A stretch of DNA of 64,000 bases from Mesostigma viride (GCA_009746045.1 RPFO01000175.1:1770898-1834897), one strand, 5' to 3'; shown: positions 1-12,379, counted from the stretch's first letter. Translations and numbers: made by a program. Notes: a model not told the origin generated them from the letters alone.

Positions 1-284
1 CTGCCGGCCTTGCCGTCAGTCAGTGGCGCCGGGACTAGACGGGATGAGTGCCGTACGTGAGCCCGGGACATCATCAACGACCGGGGACCTGCGTTCAGTC
101 CGAAGGCAATTGATACCTGGCCTACCCAGTGATCCGTCATACTGTACTGCAGGTAACATCAACTTTCTCTAGTAGTTCACCCCTGGTTCATTTGGGCACC
201 AAATGAATTACGCACATGTGACCAAACTGAACACGACAACACACGTACCACCAACCAGACCCACGGCGGCGACCCCCCACACAC
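1..284. other. Unannotated flank
   Basis: I see no gene, RNA or repeat that I can support. The short open frames have no recognisable domain and read into the neighbouring repeat element. Confidence 0.4.
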
Positions 285-776
285 GGCCGGGCCCACTTCA
301 AATGTTCCGAAAAGTGTGACACTTTTTGTCGTTTTTTTGACTTTTTCGACGATCGTCACTCTGCAGAGTGATTCGTCGTGCGAAATCGTGCGAAATTGTG
401 CGAAATTTGCTGAAATCGTGTGAAATTTGCTGAAATCGTGCGAATTTGTGCGAAATTTGCTGAAATCGTGCGAAATTTCATGTGAAAAATGTCGACGGTA
501 AAAAATTTTGATGTGCACAACGTGTGTGAATTCATGCGAAATTTTGTCAAACGTCACTCCCCAAAACGACCCTTGGTTGAAATCCATGCGAAATCGTGCG
601 AAATCATGCAAAATTGTGCGACATCGTGCGAAATCGTGCGAAAATGTGTGAAAATTTTGCGAAAATCACGCGAACATCACGCGAACTCGTGCGAAATTTT
701 TTTTTTTTTTGCGAAAATAGCGAAAAAGTGTCACACACTTGGCTTGGACGGCGGAACATTTGAAGTGGGCCCGGCC
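285..776. mobile_element. Short inverted-repeat element (MITE-like or foldback)
   Basis: A perfect 25-bp inverted repeat bounds this stretch: positions 285-309 are the reverse complement of 752-776, beginning GGCCGGGCCC. The symmetry goes on inside with a shared GTGTGACACTTTTT block on both sides. There is no coding capacity. No target duplication could be fixed, so insertion by transposition is inferred from the terminal symmetry alone. Confidence 0.5.
375..705. repeat. Degenerate GTGCGAAAT minisatellite
   Basis: Many near-copies of the word GTGCGAAAT, interleaved with TTGCTGAAAT, fill the body of the inverted-repeat element. The phasing is irregular, so the open frames on both strands here are repeat translations and not genes. 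Confidence 0.6.
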
Positions 777-3700
777 ACACACCACCAATCGCGCAGGACT
801 GGCTCACTGACTCGGCATGGCCCTCCAACGCCCAGATGGATCGATACAACCCCGCGTCATGATCATACGACAAGCCCTCACTCGCGGAGTCTACTGCCGT
901 AACTTCAGCCTCTGAGGTTCAGTTCCCAGGCGGAGCCGGGGGCCAAGTCGCCACATCTAGGAAGTATCACTGCGGTCTCTGGTGACATGCTCTCACCCCT
1001 AGTACGCCATTCCATCGAGGGCTACTCACGGGCTTGGCGCGCGATTGATTGCTATGACACACCAAGTTATGTCGGTTACCACACGGGTGTCGGTGCCGGC
1101 TGTATCCGATGATGCAACCGTCATATACACCTTGACCACCGGCCCGATAGTCGGTACCACCGATACTAAACTGATAATATATAGTCGGCCCTCGGCCACT
1201 ATAGATTCTCAGTCTGCTGCCCATGTGCGGCGTTGAGTTGAGTTGAGTTGATTACGTTGAGTTTATTCCCGCGCCGGTGTTCCGACAGGGTTATTAATAA
1301 CTACTAAGCCAGGATCCATAGGATGGTCCGGCCTCATGGGGGTGGCCGGCAAACAAGGTGAGAGGACTTGACCCTTACATAAGCCGCGGCTAGTCCTAAC
1401 TGCGCGCGCAACGGCACCGACTGTCGGGCCTAGGCTTATAATTACTCAGAGCCGGCAAGTATCAAAGACTTGAAACATCATAGCAGCTTTAGACAGTACA
1501 GCAGGAGTGCCTCCAAGGGGCGTGTGACGAAAGCGATCATTCTCCCGCAAATGCTGGTCATCCGTCGCCGGGAGCTCGCCGTGTCCGTCAACAGGGACTA
1601 TTAGGCCGACCCGGCTACCTCAACACGCGGGCTGGGTGCTAGAAGGGAATTGAAACCTGCCGGGATAGGGCCAAACACGGGAACTGAAAACTGAAAACCT
1701 TGCTGCCAGCGGGGTTACTCAATTGATGGGGTCAGTGGGCCTCACTTGGGTACCTTGGGTAAGGCTTGGTCCAACTAGGCCGGGTAAACACAACAAAGAC
1801 AACAACAAAGACAACAACAAAGACAACATGAACATTTGCATGGGCAACACCTTAATTAAGGGGACTCGGCGCGGCGAATATTTTCCGCGCCAAAAAAATT
1901 CCGCGGTACCCTCCGTACCGTGAAAAGTGGGTGCACGGTGCGCGCATGACCGGTGGCGACTGCTTTTAGACGAAACGTGACAAATCTGGCTCGCGGAAAG
2001 CAGAAAAAATGCTCGATTCTTGGAGAAAATTAGTTACTGATTCTAATTTATGGTGGGATAGTTGCGATCTATAATGTCGCGGGCTCTTTTTCTTTACCAT
2101 CGGCAGGGGGGGTCCGGCCTGAATTTCTGTCGGGATGAATTAAGTATAATGGATGCCTGCAGGTGTGATTGTCGATTGTTGCCAGTTTTGATGGTCCTAA
2201 TGGAAGCTAGTTTAATGATGTTTCTAAAGCCGTAAAAATTCCCGCTGCTATCTTTACCTTTCCCGTCATTTTGCGGTAAGATAACACTAGGCCTGCGCGA
2301 TGCGCGCCCGACCTCTCCATGAAAGGGTGGCCTTTCTTGTGCGCCTGGGCACGAATAAATGCCCGTTATGGTACGTTCTTGTATTAAACGTCCTAAGATA
2401 GCGCTTTCCTGCTTTCTTAGCTCGTTGAGCGTAAGCTTTTTGCCTCAGTTCTTTCCGGCCAGATGCAGCCATGAAGTTGCGGGTCCTGGCGCTGCATCGC
2501 TGGATTCCTGGATGTTTTTTAGCAAGTTCGTCTGTGACGTGGCTGGCTTGCTGCAGCGCGTGGCTCACAACCTGTCGGGAAGGTGTAATGCTTTTATTTC
2601 CATGCTTCTCTGAAATTTCTTTTGCTTTATAGACAGTTGTGTTCGAGGAAATTCACGCGGTCTTCCTAAGCAGCGGCATCATTTTCCCCAGACACTGACG
2701 AGCTGGCACCTGTCTCCTAAAGAAAGTGGCTCGTGCTTGTTAGAAAGGAGGCAGTATGCATTTTGCGGGACACAATGCTTTGGTGGCACATGCGTCAGGT
2801 AGGTTGTTCCAATGGTCTCTTCACCTTTCCCACTGAGTAAATGATAGCCTTTGTCATGCTAACCAGAGCAGCTAGCCACAGGTTGGCTGGATAAAAAGTC
2901 AGCTTATTTTCTCTTTATATACTGCGTGTGTGGTCCTCCACATGTCCGGCTTGTTGGGCATTTTGGAAGAGGGTTTTTAATGTGTTGTTGGGTGGAACAA
3001 CTTGGTTGTTGGCACAAAATCACACATTATTAGCCTGAGATAGGCATAACATATGCTTCTCAGGCGTGTCGTCCTACCAGCCTTGTTGTTAAGGGTAGAC
3101 TCACAAGGCTGGCTGTGCCGATGGAGGGGTGGGGCGTATGACGCTCCGGACATCCTCCTCACACTCCGTGATCAAAGTGGGCATGTTTTTGGGTGTCTAG
3201 CTAGCCGAGGGCATGTCTAGCTGAGGGTAGCAAAACAGATGTCATTTTGGCTCAGCACTAGCTCTCTTTTAGCGTCTACCCAGGTGGCATCACAGGAAAA
3301 TCAATAACTTGAGCTACGCTTGTCAGAATGAGCTCAAACTTTTGGGTTGTGTTTCCCCCCACTCAGTGGAATATACTGAAAATGTATGGATGACCCAATC
3401 TGATGTGTTAATGATTTGATTTATTTTTTTTGGCTCCAAAAAGTACCCATTTTGCGGGAATATTAATAACTAGTCAAACAAATGTGACCATTTTGGCCAT
3501 GTAAATAGCCCAGCTTTTAAAAAAGTGGGGGAACTTTGCAGAAATGTATGGGCAGGTCATTTGGATAAGTGGTTTGTCTTGGGCAAAATATCTCATAAAT
3601 AGCGTCTTTTTCTATTTTTAGCTCGCCACCGGTGCGTGGTTGGGGGTAGTACCCCCAACAAGTGGTGGCATGAATGTCCAAACATCATATTTATGGTACT

Positions 3701-4177
3701 CAATCATCACTAGATGGTTCCCGAGTGCATTGGAACTGATATTCATTAAAGTCAGTTTTTCAGGCTTTTGGACGTGCGAGTCCCCGGGCGGGAGTGATGG
3801 GAGACCTCAGACCTGACGGAACTGGCGCGCTGTCTGGCGCTGTCCCAATTTGGCGGCAAATCTCGTCGGGATGTGCTGGCAACTGCAACCCAAGTTTTCT
3901 GGTTAGCACTCAGTGCTCTAGAGGACGCACGTGGCGATGGCGGACATCTTTTTCAGCATGGGCGAGGATGCGCACGTCGTGAATTTGGAACTCTAGCTAG
4001 GGATATCTCAATAATATTTCGGCAGAATGCAATTTAGAGATAACATTTTGATCGCTTTTGTTAGCGGTACTTTGCATTATAGCCAAAAGTAGCGGAGCAA
4101 GTTTATTGATATGCCATAATAAGATGCACTTTGATCGGTAATATCAGGGGGCAAAAAGCACTTCTTCCAGTGTGACA
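777..4177. other. Intergenic region without a supported gene
   Basis: About 3.4 kb upstream of the RING gene. It contains short GTTGA repeats (about 1230-1255), an AACAAAGAC repeat (about 1790-1830) and AT-rich DNA. Two open stretches were noticed: a basic 93-codon frame on the minus strand (2287-2568) and about 65 open codons on the plus strand near 3800-4050. Neither has a recognised domain or clear splice signals. No TATA box could be assigned to the downstream gene. Confidence 0.4.
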
Positions 4178-7100
4178 ATGGACGAGGTTACGCGTCAGAA
4201 GATCGACAAAATGAAGGCGCAGAGAGAGCAATGGATGCGTGAGCGTCAGACAACCCAAACAAGAGAGGAAGTCGTGGCGGAGTTACAACAGGATAGAGGA
4301 CAGCGCGCCCGGAATGGTAAATTGTTTTCGGTCCACGTCAGGCACGTGGGTAAATTCACTCTGCCATTTTATGATTGCGTGAGTCGATCATTTTTTCTAT
4401 TTGGATGTTCAAACAAGTCATAACGCTGCGTTCTAAATTTCCAACTTCCTGCCTCTCCTGCTTTCAGTGAGCTCGTCGCCTGCGCCGGCTCCCTCGCAAC
4501 CGCCAATGCCGGCACCAACAGCTGCTCCACCCCCTCGCACCCCAGGCCCGTATGAAGGGTATACAATGCCACCCATTCAGCGTCAGGCACCGCCTCCGCG
4601 GATAGCAGGCGTTCGACCCGAGGAGGTGAGCCATTAGTGAATTACCTGCAACAGGTATCACCGCGCGCGAGATTTTCTACGTTTCGACGAGCCGCCATTG
4701 ATATTGAGATTGATAAGTTCATGCCTGATGATATCGGCAAGCGATGCATTCCTGGTAATTTTTGGCGCTGTTGGTGGTACAACCTAAGCCTGCTACAACC
4801 ACACATGCTCACTTCGGGAAGTCTTTAACAGCCGTACAGCCAACTTCGATAACGCACTGACCATCATGCTCACCACTATATGATGAATATCGCAGTGGCC
4901 ATAATAAATATAGTGTATTTATGATGCGCTAAGCAGCGACTAGGCTACCCGCTGACCACTGCGCGTGTTAGTCTTAGATGCTAACCACTAATCTGATACT
5001 AATCCACTAGGTGGTACTAAACCACTAGATACTAATCTAGTACTAACCACTAATCTGAACTATTGACTGGCGATCGCATGCTAATGACCATCGCATGGTC
5101 GCAGAGGATTGACCGGCTGGAGAATGCACTTCCCTTTATGTTGATGATTACGGCATATGCTCTACCCCACACAATGCCCCGTGTGAATCCACAGACTGTC
5201 ACAGTGACCATTGTTAGTGACCCATCACGATACTAAACCTGCACTTATTGCAGGTGGTTGGCCAGCTGACCGAGCACATCACAGACCATCCCACTGATCA
5301 CTACAGTGACCAATCACACTGACCATCATGGTGACCATAATTTAGGACCCATCCCACAGGCAGCTACCAACCGCACGTGATCGACCGCGTCACCGAGCAC
5401 ATCACGGACCATCCCGCTGATCACTACAGTGACCAATCACACTGACCATCATAGTGACCATAATTTAGGACCCATCCCACAGGCAGCTACCAACCGCACG
5501 TGATCGACCGCGTCACCGAGCACATCGTGGACCATCTCGCTGATCATTACAGTGACCAATCACACTGACCATCATAGTGACCCCATCCCACTGCCATATA
5601 ATTAATGACCAATGCCACTGACTGCTACCAACCGCAGGTGATCGACCGGCTCACCGAGCGCATCACGGACCGCCTGCGTCTGGAGCTCAAGAGCGAGCTG
5701 GCACGAGAGAGCGAGAACGAGGCACGGCGCGCGGGGGAGCTGGGGCGGCAAATGGACAGGTGGGCTGGGACAAATGGACAGGCGGGCTAGGACAAAAGGG
5801 CAAGTGGGCTAGGACAAATGGGCAGGTGGGCTGGGACAAATGGACAGCTGGTGTAGGACCAATGGACAGGTGGGCTGGGACGAACAGACAGGCGGGCTGA
5901 GACAAGTAAACAGGTGGGCTGACGGTGTGGGCCAACAGGTGGGCTGGGTGGTTGGGCCAACAGATTGCCTGGGCTGCTGGGTCGACGGGTGGGTGAGACG
6001 GTGGATGGAATGAATGGCTTATTCTTATCTATGAAGATCCCACTTAATACCCTGCTTCGCTATCAATCACCTAACTCTCACAGATACCACCACCGTTGCA
6101 CTTTCAACCCTCAGCCTTTGTCCCTAACAGTGCAGTTCACAAGCTATTCCCATGTTTACAATGTTCCCTATTGTATTCCCTATTGCATTCCTATTGTATT
6201 CCCTATTGTATTTCTTATGTATTCCCTATTGTATTCCCTATTGTATTCCCTGTTGTATTCCCTATGGTATTCTCCATTATATTCCCTATCTCTACTACCA
6301 CTCAACAACATTCCGCAACACTCGCCCTATCGCATTTCCTGACGATAGGACCTACCAGCTCTAATAGCATCCAATGACTAATTGCTGTTGCCCACCCATC
6401 TTTGCCCCTTTCCTCCGCACACTTTTCCCCACCCTCTCCCCCGCACATTAGTTTTCAACATCTAGCTTCCATGCGGCTACGGTTGAGAGCGCACATGCCT
6501 CACCTGCTACCCTCTCCTCAACAAGCCCTTTCGTTCTGTTCTTCCCACCTTCTTTTGTTGCCCTCTCCTCCCCCCCTCTTCTTCCCCGTTTTCCTGTTTC
6601 CTGGCGGAGGAGATTGATAGACACGTGCCCCATCTTCTACCGTCTTTTTATCAAGCCCCCTGTACCCCTCCTCACCCTCACCCCCTCTTCTTGCCCCCTC
6701 TTCCACCCTTTGTCCAGTTTCTTGGCGGAGGAGATCGAGAGCCACACGTGCCCCATCTGCTACGAGCTGATGGTTCCCCCCCAGTTCTCACCCATCCTAC
6801 TCTTCCCCTGCGGCCACACGTTCTGCACCAAGGTGGGCACCGGCGCTATGGGAGGAGCGGAGAGACGTAGAGTATGGAAGCACTTGCCAAATGGTTGTAA
6901 TGAGCTTGTGGACAGACAGAGATAACTTCAATGGAAATATTTACCACATGATTTTCATGAGCTAGTGCTAGTTCATGCGTGTACTACTCTTCCTCTGTGG
7001 CCACGCCTTTTGCATGCAGTAACATGTTGGGTGGCAACTCGACTTTGACGACATGATACTTAAATACTTTGCTAGGGTATTATTGTCGGGTATGGAGTAA

Positions 7101-10100
7101 TAAAAACAGTACTAGTATGAGATTAAACTAGCATGTCTCACTAGTCACTCGCATTCCTTTGCAATTCCTTCCCTCCCTTGTATTCCGCTGACGTTTAATA
7201 TCTTTAGAGTATGTACCTTTGGGTCTAAGGTGGGCCTGAGCATGCTTATCTTCACCGTTCTGCGTGTGGTAATCGAAAGGCCTGGTATCCTTCCCACACA
7301 GTACTGCCCATTACCATTCACCTGGCAATCTTCACCGACTACATTTACAAGGATCCTACTAAGTGCACTCAACCCTTGACAGCCCATGCCCTACATCCCT
7401 AACCCAAGCATTCCAAATCCCTAGCCATCTAACCCGAAATCTCTTCACCCTGGACACCAGGCAATCCCCATGCTTTTCACCCTCTCCTCCCCGTTCCCCC
7501 CTACACCAAACCACCACCAGCCTCTTCCACATGTACTCCCCCTCCCGCCCCTCTCCCCATCACCCCACCCCACCCCACCCACCCACCCAACCCACCCACC
7601 CACCCACCCACCCACCCACCCACCCACCCACCCACCCACCCACCCACCCACCCACCCACCCACCCACCCACCCACCCACCCACCCACCCACCCACCCACC
7701 CACCCACCCACCCGCCCACCCACCCTCTCCAGTGCATCAACGCGCACACAGAGACGTACAACAAGGCCGCCTGCCCCTTCTGCCGCGCAGACATTATCTC
7801 GATGGCCCACAACGTGGCGCTGCAGCAGATCATCATGAACTTTGTTGCCAAGAAGGAGAAAGTGGCCGACCGCACGCATGAGCTGGCGGATGACATCGGG
7901 GGGGGGCTGATGGGCGGCAGCGGGGGAGGGGGGGGAGGAGGAGGGATGGGAGGCGGAGGTGGTGGACCCAGCGGGGCGCTCTTGGGGGCGGATGCCGAGC
8001 GGTTCGTGAGGGATTACCAGCAGGTCATGATCCGTCTGCGCATCCTCCAGAACGAGGCAGCCGACACGCAGCGGGAGGAGCAGGTATGAGTATCGATTGT
8101 TGTGCCCACTTCTTCATAGACTTTTGAGTCATGTGCTTGTTCACTTGTCAAGGCCACATTGCCGACACACAACGGGAGGAGCAGGTACGAAATGTGTTGT
8201 GTGCACTTCATTAAATAAGTTACTAGCACCACTTGCCTGTTATCTTGTCGAGACCATTAAATAAGTTACTATCACCACTCGCCTGTTATCTTGTCGAGAC
8301 CATTAAATAAGTTACTATCACCACTTGCCTGTTATTTTGTCGAGACCATTAAATAAGTTACTATCACCACTTGCCTGTTATCTTGTCGAGACCATTAAAT
8401 AAGTTACTATCACCACTCGCCTGTCATCTTGTCGAGACCATTAAATAAGTTACTATCACCACTCGCCTGTTATCTTGTCGAGACCATTAAATAAGTTACT
8501 ATCACCACTCGCCTGTTATCTTGTCGAGACCATTAAATAAGTTACTATCACCACTCGCCTGTTATCTTGTCGAGACCATTAAATAAGTTACTATCACCAC
8601 TTGCCTGTTATCTTGTCGAGACCATTAAATAAGTTACTATCACCACTTGCCTGTTATCTTGTCGAGACCATTAAATAAGTTACTATCACCACTCGCCTGT
8701 CATCTTGTCGAGACCATTAAATAAGTTACTATCACCACTCGCCTGTTATCTTGTCGAGACCATTAAATAAGTTACTATCACCACTCGCCTGTCATCTTGT
8801 CGAGACCACTTAATGAGTTACGATCACCACTTGCCTGTTATCTTGTCGAGACCAACTTGCCGGCACGCAGCGGGAGGAGCCCTCTGCCCTATGGCTGCCT
8901 CATTCCACCGGCTCGACGCTTCCTTTGTGATGTCTGCAACGCAATGGGTAGAGAAGTACTGCGATCCTCTACAAGTCTTCAAGTGACATGGCATCGTGGA
9001 ACAGCCGGCCTGCCCGTCGCCGCTTTGACATTTCTTAACAATCTGCACAGATAACCTGTCGCTTTGATCTGTATTGCTACAGACTTACATTCTGCTTCCC
9101 GCCACCCCACGCCCACAGGAGCTGGGGACCAAAGTGGAGGCGTCAAACCTGGTGGTGCAGCACCTGAGGGCCGAGGAGGCAGAAACTGAGGCGCAGATAC
9201 AGGAGGTGAGGCGCTAACTCGCACTAACTCATTATTGAGGGACAGGCTGATACACGACGCAAGGAGTTAGAAAATTCGCTACTTGTAGGATTAGAATCTC
9301 CTGTGCTGGAAAGAAACCTGCTGAAACCAATGCATTAAAATGGCTCGCAATACCCTACCACCAGCAAAAACCTATTAAGCCCCCCCTTGAATTATATCCC
9401 CCTGGTGCTTCCCCGCCCGCCCCAACCCCCGACCCCCTGCGCAGCTCATGGCGGCCATGCAGGTGATCCAGGATCACCTGAGGGAGCACCGCGAGAAGCT
9501 GGAGGGCCTGCAGGCGCAGCGCCAGTCACTGCACGACAAGCTGGGCCTGCTGCAGGCTTCAATTCAGCCGCTGCACACGGTAGGCGAAGCAGTACAGTCA
9601 ATGACTGCTACTGTGGAAACAGGCCTGGGTTCCAGACGATGAATCCATAAGGCCGCTTCATGCGGTGGGCGAAGCAATACGGTCATGGGTTAATACCAAG
9701 ATGGGTTAATACGGTTACGAGCTAATACTACTGCAGTATGCAAATAGGCCTGTATTCCACGCGATGCATCCATAAGGCCGCTGCATGCGGTAAGTGGTGC
9801 AATGAACGCTCATAATCGTATGCCAAAGAGCCTGTATTGCACGGGGGCTTATGCATGAGGGCGCGATGTGCAATGTCGTGCACACAGGCAGGGGTAGTAC
9901 AGAGCCGTAGGCAAGGGAGCAAGCTCGAGGTGTAAGCACCCTGCGTAGCATTGTTGAGTATGTAGGCAGATACCGGGCAGGCTCGGCGCGTGATAGCTGA
10001 TGCATCGAGCATGGAAGACAGCGTAGGTCAGCACTGGCATTGAACATGGTGGGCGATGCATCACAATTAGATGGGCAGTGGTTGCGCATGCGTGACAGGT

Positions 10101-10672
10101 ATATCTGCACAGGGGAGTTGGTAAAGTGAGCCTACTCAGAAAAGGCGATGGAGCCATGTGGTGGGCACAAAATGGCTATTCATGGAAACAAGTACTGCAG
10201 TGCTTGGGCAAACCTGTCATATACAACACGTTGGCAGGCGATTCCCCTGTTTGCAGCCGGCCTAAGCGGGGGACACTCCCTGTCCTTGCATTCTAGGAGA
10301 TCTGGTGTACAATTGTGCTAATTTGCAGCCTAATAGCAAATAGACTGAAAGTATGTTGCAAAGTTGTCAGCCTGTCATGTCACCCCAATCAGCCTATGAC
10401 GTGGAGCCTACCAGCCTGTGATTCCACCCGCCAGCCTCTTATCTCACTATCAGCTTGTAGCGCCCTGTCGTATCCCACATACTTCATATCACTGAATGCT
10501 TTTTGCTTATTGCGACCACTCTGTTACATGGCCTCATTGTTCTCTGCACATGCATGGGACCTTTCGATGTCATGATGGATTCGTGTGTGCGCAGGAAAGG
10601 GAGAAACTGCTCCTGCTGATCGAGCAGCTGGCGCCAGGGATCGCAAAGGATTTGCGGGCCATCAAGGTCTGA
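4178..10672 (+). CDS. RING-HC finger protein with C-terminal coiled coil (putative E3 ubiquitin ligase), 8 exons
   Basis: Exons are 4178-4316, 4468-4625, 5638-5759, 6718-6832, 7733-8083, 9119-9205, 9445-9579 and 10595-10672. All introns are GT-AG and all phases match, giving 1185 nt and 394 residues ending in TGA. The N-terminus is charged (residues 1-46), followed by a Pro/Ala-rich linker. A C3HC4 RING spans residues 151-195: C151, C154, C171, H173, C176, C179, C192 and C195, including the motif CGHTFC. The intron at 6833 splits it. A Gly-rich tract follows from about residue 234, then a helical, Gln/Glu-rich C-terminus (about 265-390) that looks like a coiled coil. RING-HC proteins with coiled coils usually act as E2-binding ubiquitin ligases that self-associate; that role is inferred. 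ATG 4178 was chosen because it opens the frame; a GTG lies two codons upstream. I cannot name an ortholog. Confidence 0.85.
5254..5637 (+). repeat. Tandem copies of the intron 2/exon 3 junction
   Basis: The acceptor and first codons of exon 3 recur upstream at 5254, 5377 and 5500, exactly 123 bp apart, before the real exon at 5638. In the second and third copies the acceptor CCGCAG reads CCGCAC, so splicing there is disabled. The first copy keeps CAG but its frame soon closes. Confidence 0.7.
6163..6291. repeat. TATTGTATTCCC minisatellite in intron 3
   Basis: About ten imperfect copies of a 12-13-bp unit. The open frames across it are repeat translations. Confidence 0.75.
6590..6645 (+). pseudogene. 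Partial duplicate of the RING exon start
   Basis: This repeats the beginning of the RING exon (6718 onward): a TTTC-TGGCGGAGGAGAT core followed by a GCCCCATCT block. A single-base change removes the first zinc-binding cysteine frame. It lies in intron 3 and looks like a relic of exon-edge duplication. Confidence 0.6.
6970..7020 (+). pseudogene. Partial duplicate of the RING exon end
   Basis: TACTCTTCCTCTGTGGCCAC and the following bases repeat the 3' end of exon 4, translating as LFLCGHAFC compared with LFPCGHTFC in the exon. It lies in the intron directly downstream, so exon 4 has relics on both sides. Confidence 0.6.
7561..7724. repeat. CCCA tetranucleotide tract (GGGT on the minus strand)
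   Basis: About 160 bp of nearly pure ACCC repeat ending 8 bp before the acceptor of exon 5 (exon starts 7733). It acts as the pyrimidine-rich tract of this intron. The minus strand could form G-quadruplexes. The long PTHPPTHP and VGGWVGG frames here are artefacts of the repeat. Confidence 0.9.
8187..8860. repeat. 46-bp minisatellite, about 14 copies, intron 5
   Basis: The unit holds TTAAATAAGTTACTATCACC followed by ACTCGCCTGTTATCTTGTCG. Copies start every 46 bp from about 8208 to 8808 and differ by single bases. The array lies between two degenerate copies of the end of exon 5 (GGGAGGAGCAG at 8173 and GGGAGGAGCCC at 8871). Confidence 0.9.
9560..9830 (+). repeat. Repeated splice-donor region of exon 7
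   Basis: The end of exon 7 and its donor (CCGCTGCACACGGTAGGCG at about 9567) recur as CCGCTTCATGCGGTGGGCG near 9653 and CCGCTGCATGCGGTAAGTG near 9778, with shared flanking sequence containing AGGCCTG and AATCCATAAGG. Confidence 0.65.
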
Positions 10673-10924
10673 TGCATGGAAAGAGCTTTTGCCCAGCTGC
10701 CTGGCTAACTGCCTTGATTCACGAGCCATATGTCCTTGATGAACGTTAGCCAGCCATAATTTTCAATGTCCACGGCTACACATATCCACCTCCATTCATT
10801 TCCATCATCCTCAACGACTCGACAAACGCGGATAAGATCACAGCAGGCTCTCGAGCTACCATGGTCCGGATTCTTCCATATATCTGGCCTGCTCTGGTTG
10901 TCTCTTTGATGTGTCCAGTCGTAT

Positions 10925-10929
10925 TGTAA
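10925..10929 (+). terminator. Possible TGTAA poly(A) signal
   Basis: TGTAA occurs about 250 bp after the stop codon. This is the usual signal in volvocine green algae, but a 5-mer is weak evidence and the host group is not certain. Confidence 0.2.
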
Positions 10930-11212
10930 CCATATGATTGATGTTGCAACTGTTAGGTGCTACCCCGGGCTGCTCTCTGGGGTCTTTGCAATGACAATGC
11001 TGTGCGCACTAGGAAGGAAGGTCTCGTGTGGAACAGGAGCAGCCAGCTGATTGCCACATTTCTTGTGATGATTCAAACATTTTATTTATTACGACGTGCA
11101 TTTGTTTTATAGAGAGGACTTCGTTGGGGCGTAGCTGTAGCAAATGTGCCATGCCTTCCGTGCGTGCTCTGCAAATTATTAGTGACGATATCAATGATGT
11201 TTGTATTCCTAA

Positions 11213-11328
11213 GGCAGCAGGCAGGCGAGCGGGCAGGCAGGCCGGGCGGGCGGGCGGCCGGGGCTGGTGGGCGGGCGGGCGGGCGGGCGGGCGGGCGGGC
11301 GGCGGCAGACAGACAGGCAGACAGACAT
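11213..11328. repeat. GGCA/GGGC tetranucleotide repeat
   Basis: Runs of GCAGGCAG change into GGGCGGGC and then CAGACAGACAGG. Very GC-rich with no coding meaning. Confidence 0.8.
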
Positions 11329-11545
11329 GATCATTTTAGCACATGGTGAATCCTGATATGAAGTGGATCTGTGGCCTGCAATTTCTTATATACTACTATA
11401 CCATTCATATTCATCATCCTGAACGACTCGAACACGCGGACAAGATAACGGCAGGCTCGAGCTACCATGGTCCGGATTTTCCCGATTTCTGGCCTGCGCT
11501 GGTTGTCTCCTTGATACTGGGCATTGGCTGCGCAGGTAGCTAGTG

Positions 11546-12072
11546 CCGGCCATTGCAATATTATGAACACTTAGTTGTCTCAAGTGCAATTGTTAGAAAT
11601 TATGTAAAGCTGCTTAGTCCTTGGAGGGACTGCGCGCAGCTGCTGAAACAAGGTTCTTTCCGCGCGCTTGGTACTGTGTAACTCTAGCCATGTACCCTGA
11701 AAGCTTTAGTTCACGAATATCCTCTTGATCTAGCTAGCTGAATTTTGTGGACTAGATCGAATTCATTCATTCACGTGCCTCCAATCACGGGAGAGTACGT
11801 CACGGGGCATACCATGCATTCAATAACTGCATGATCAATCGTTCATATCATGATCGCGCCAAGGCTCCGGGAGAGGCCTGTATATTCTCCCAAACCGGCA
11901 CCTCTAAATGAGTTCCAAGCCTACTATCTGTGGCCACTGGAGTGACTGGACCATGATGCAGCCCTACTGTGCACCCGAGCGCTCTGCTTTTGTTATGTCA
12001 AAGCTTTATTGCATGCATGCACCCACAGGGGATGTCGGATCGTTTCTATACGGGGTCTGTGGGGGCTCCGCG
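11546..12072. other. Intergenic region, nothing recognised
   Basis: Short frames only; no domains, RNA genes or terminal repeats were seen before the inverted-repeat arm at 12073. Confidence 0.4.
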
Positions 12073-12230
12073 TGTGACCGCGTATGGCATTCATAGCGAT
12101 TCAGGCCGCGGTGCCCACAACCCTGTAACTAGGACCTAGATAGCTTACACCATCCATTCCATCCCATGTTCCCCTCCCACTGAGGACTCATGCTCACGTG
12201 ACGCAGTCACGTGTCTATTAATTAATTAAT
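12073..12230 (+). repeat. Left arm of a 2.8-kb-spaced inverted repeat
   Basis: Reads GTGACCGCGTATGGCATTCA and onward to CACGTGTCTATTAATTAA. The reverse complement, with small differences, lies at 14717-14887. The two arms enclose the first LINE ORF1 copy. Confidence 0.7.
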
Positions 12231-12291
12231 TAATTAATTAATTAATTAATTAATTAATTAATTAATTAATTAATTAATTAATTAATTAATT
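12216..12291. repeat. TTAA microsatellite
   Basis: About 19 uninterrupted ATTA/TTAA units at the inner end of the left inverted-repeat arm. Confidence 0.9.
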
Positions 12292-12379
12292 CTATACGGG
12301 TCCGACTTCTGCACGTACCCTGTGGCATGATGGAAGGATATTCATCATCCTGAACGCTACGTACAATGCACATATGGCT

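Larger units (their letters stand above)
10780..11545. repeat. Direct duplication in the 3' flank of the RING gene
   Basis: A block of about 130 bp at 10790-10915 returns at 11408-11530. Both contain AGCTACCATGGTCCGGATT and a shared GGTTGTCTC motif. Between them lie GC-rich repeats and short frames without recognisable domains. Confidence 0.65.

Noticed and set aside
2287-2568. 93-codon basic minus-strand frame
   Set aside because: No family recognised, overlapping frames on the other strand are similar in length, and no splice or promoter context supports it.
3800-4050. About 65 open codons on the plus strand (LTELARCLALSQFGGKSRR)
   Set aside because: Looks protein-like but has an upstream in-frame stop, no clear acceptor, and does not join in phase to the RING gene by eye.
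7363-7896. Long PTHPPTHP and VGGWVGG frames
   Set aside because: Translations of the CCCA microsatellite; the real coding part here is exon 5 only.
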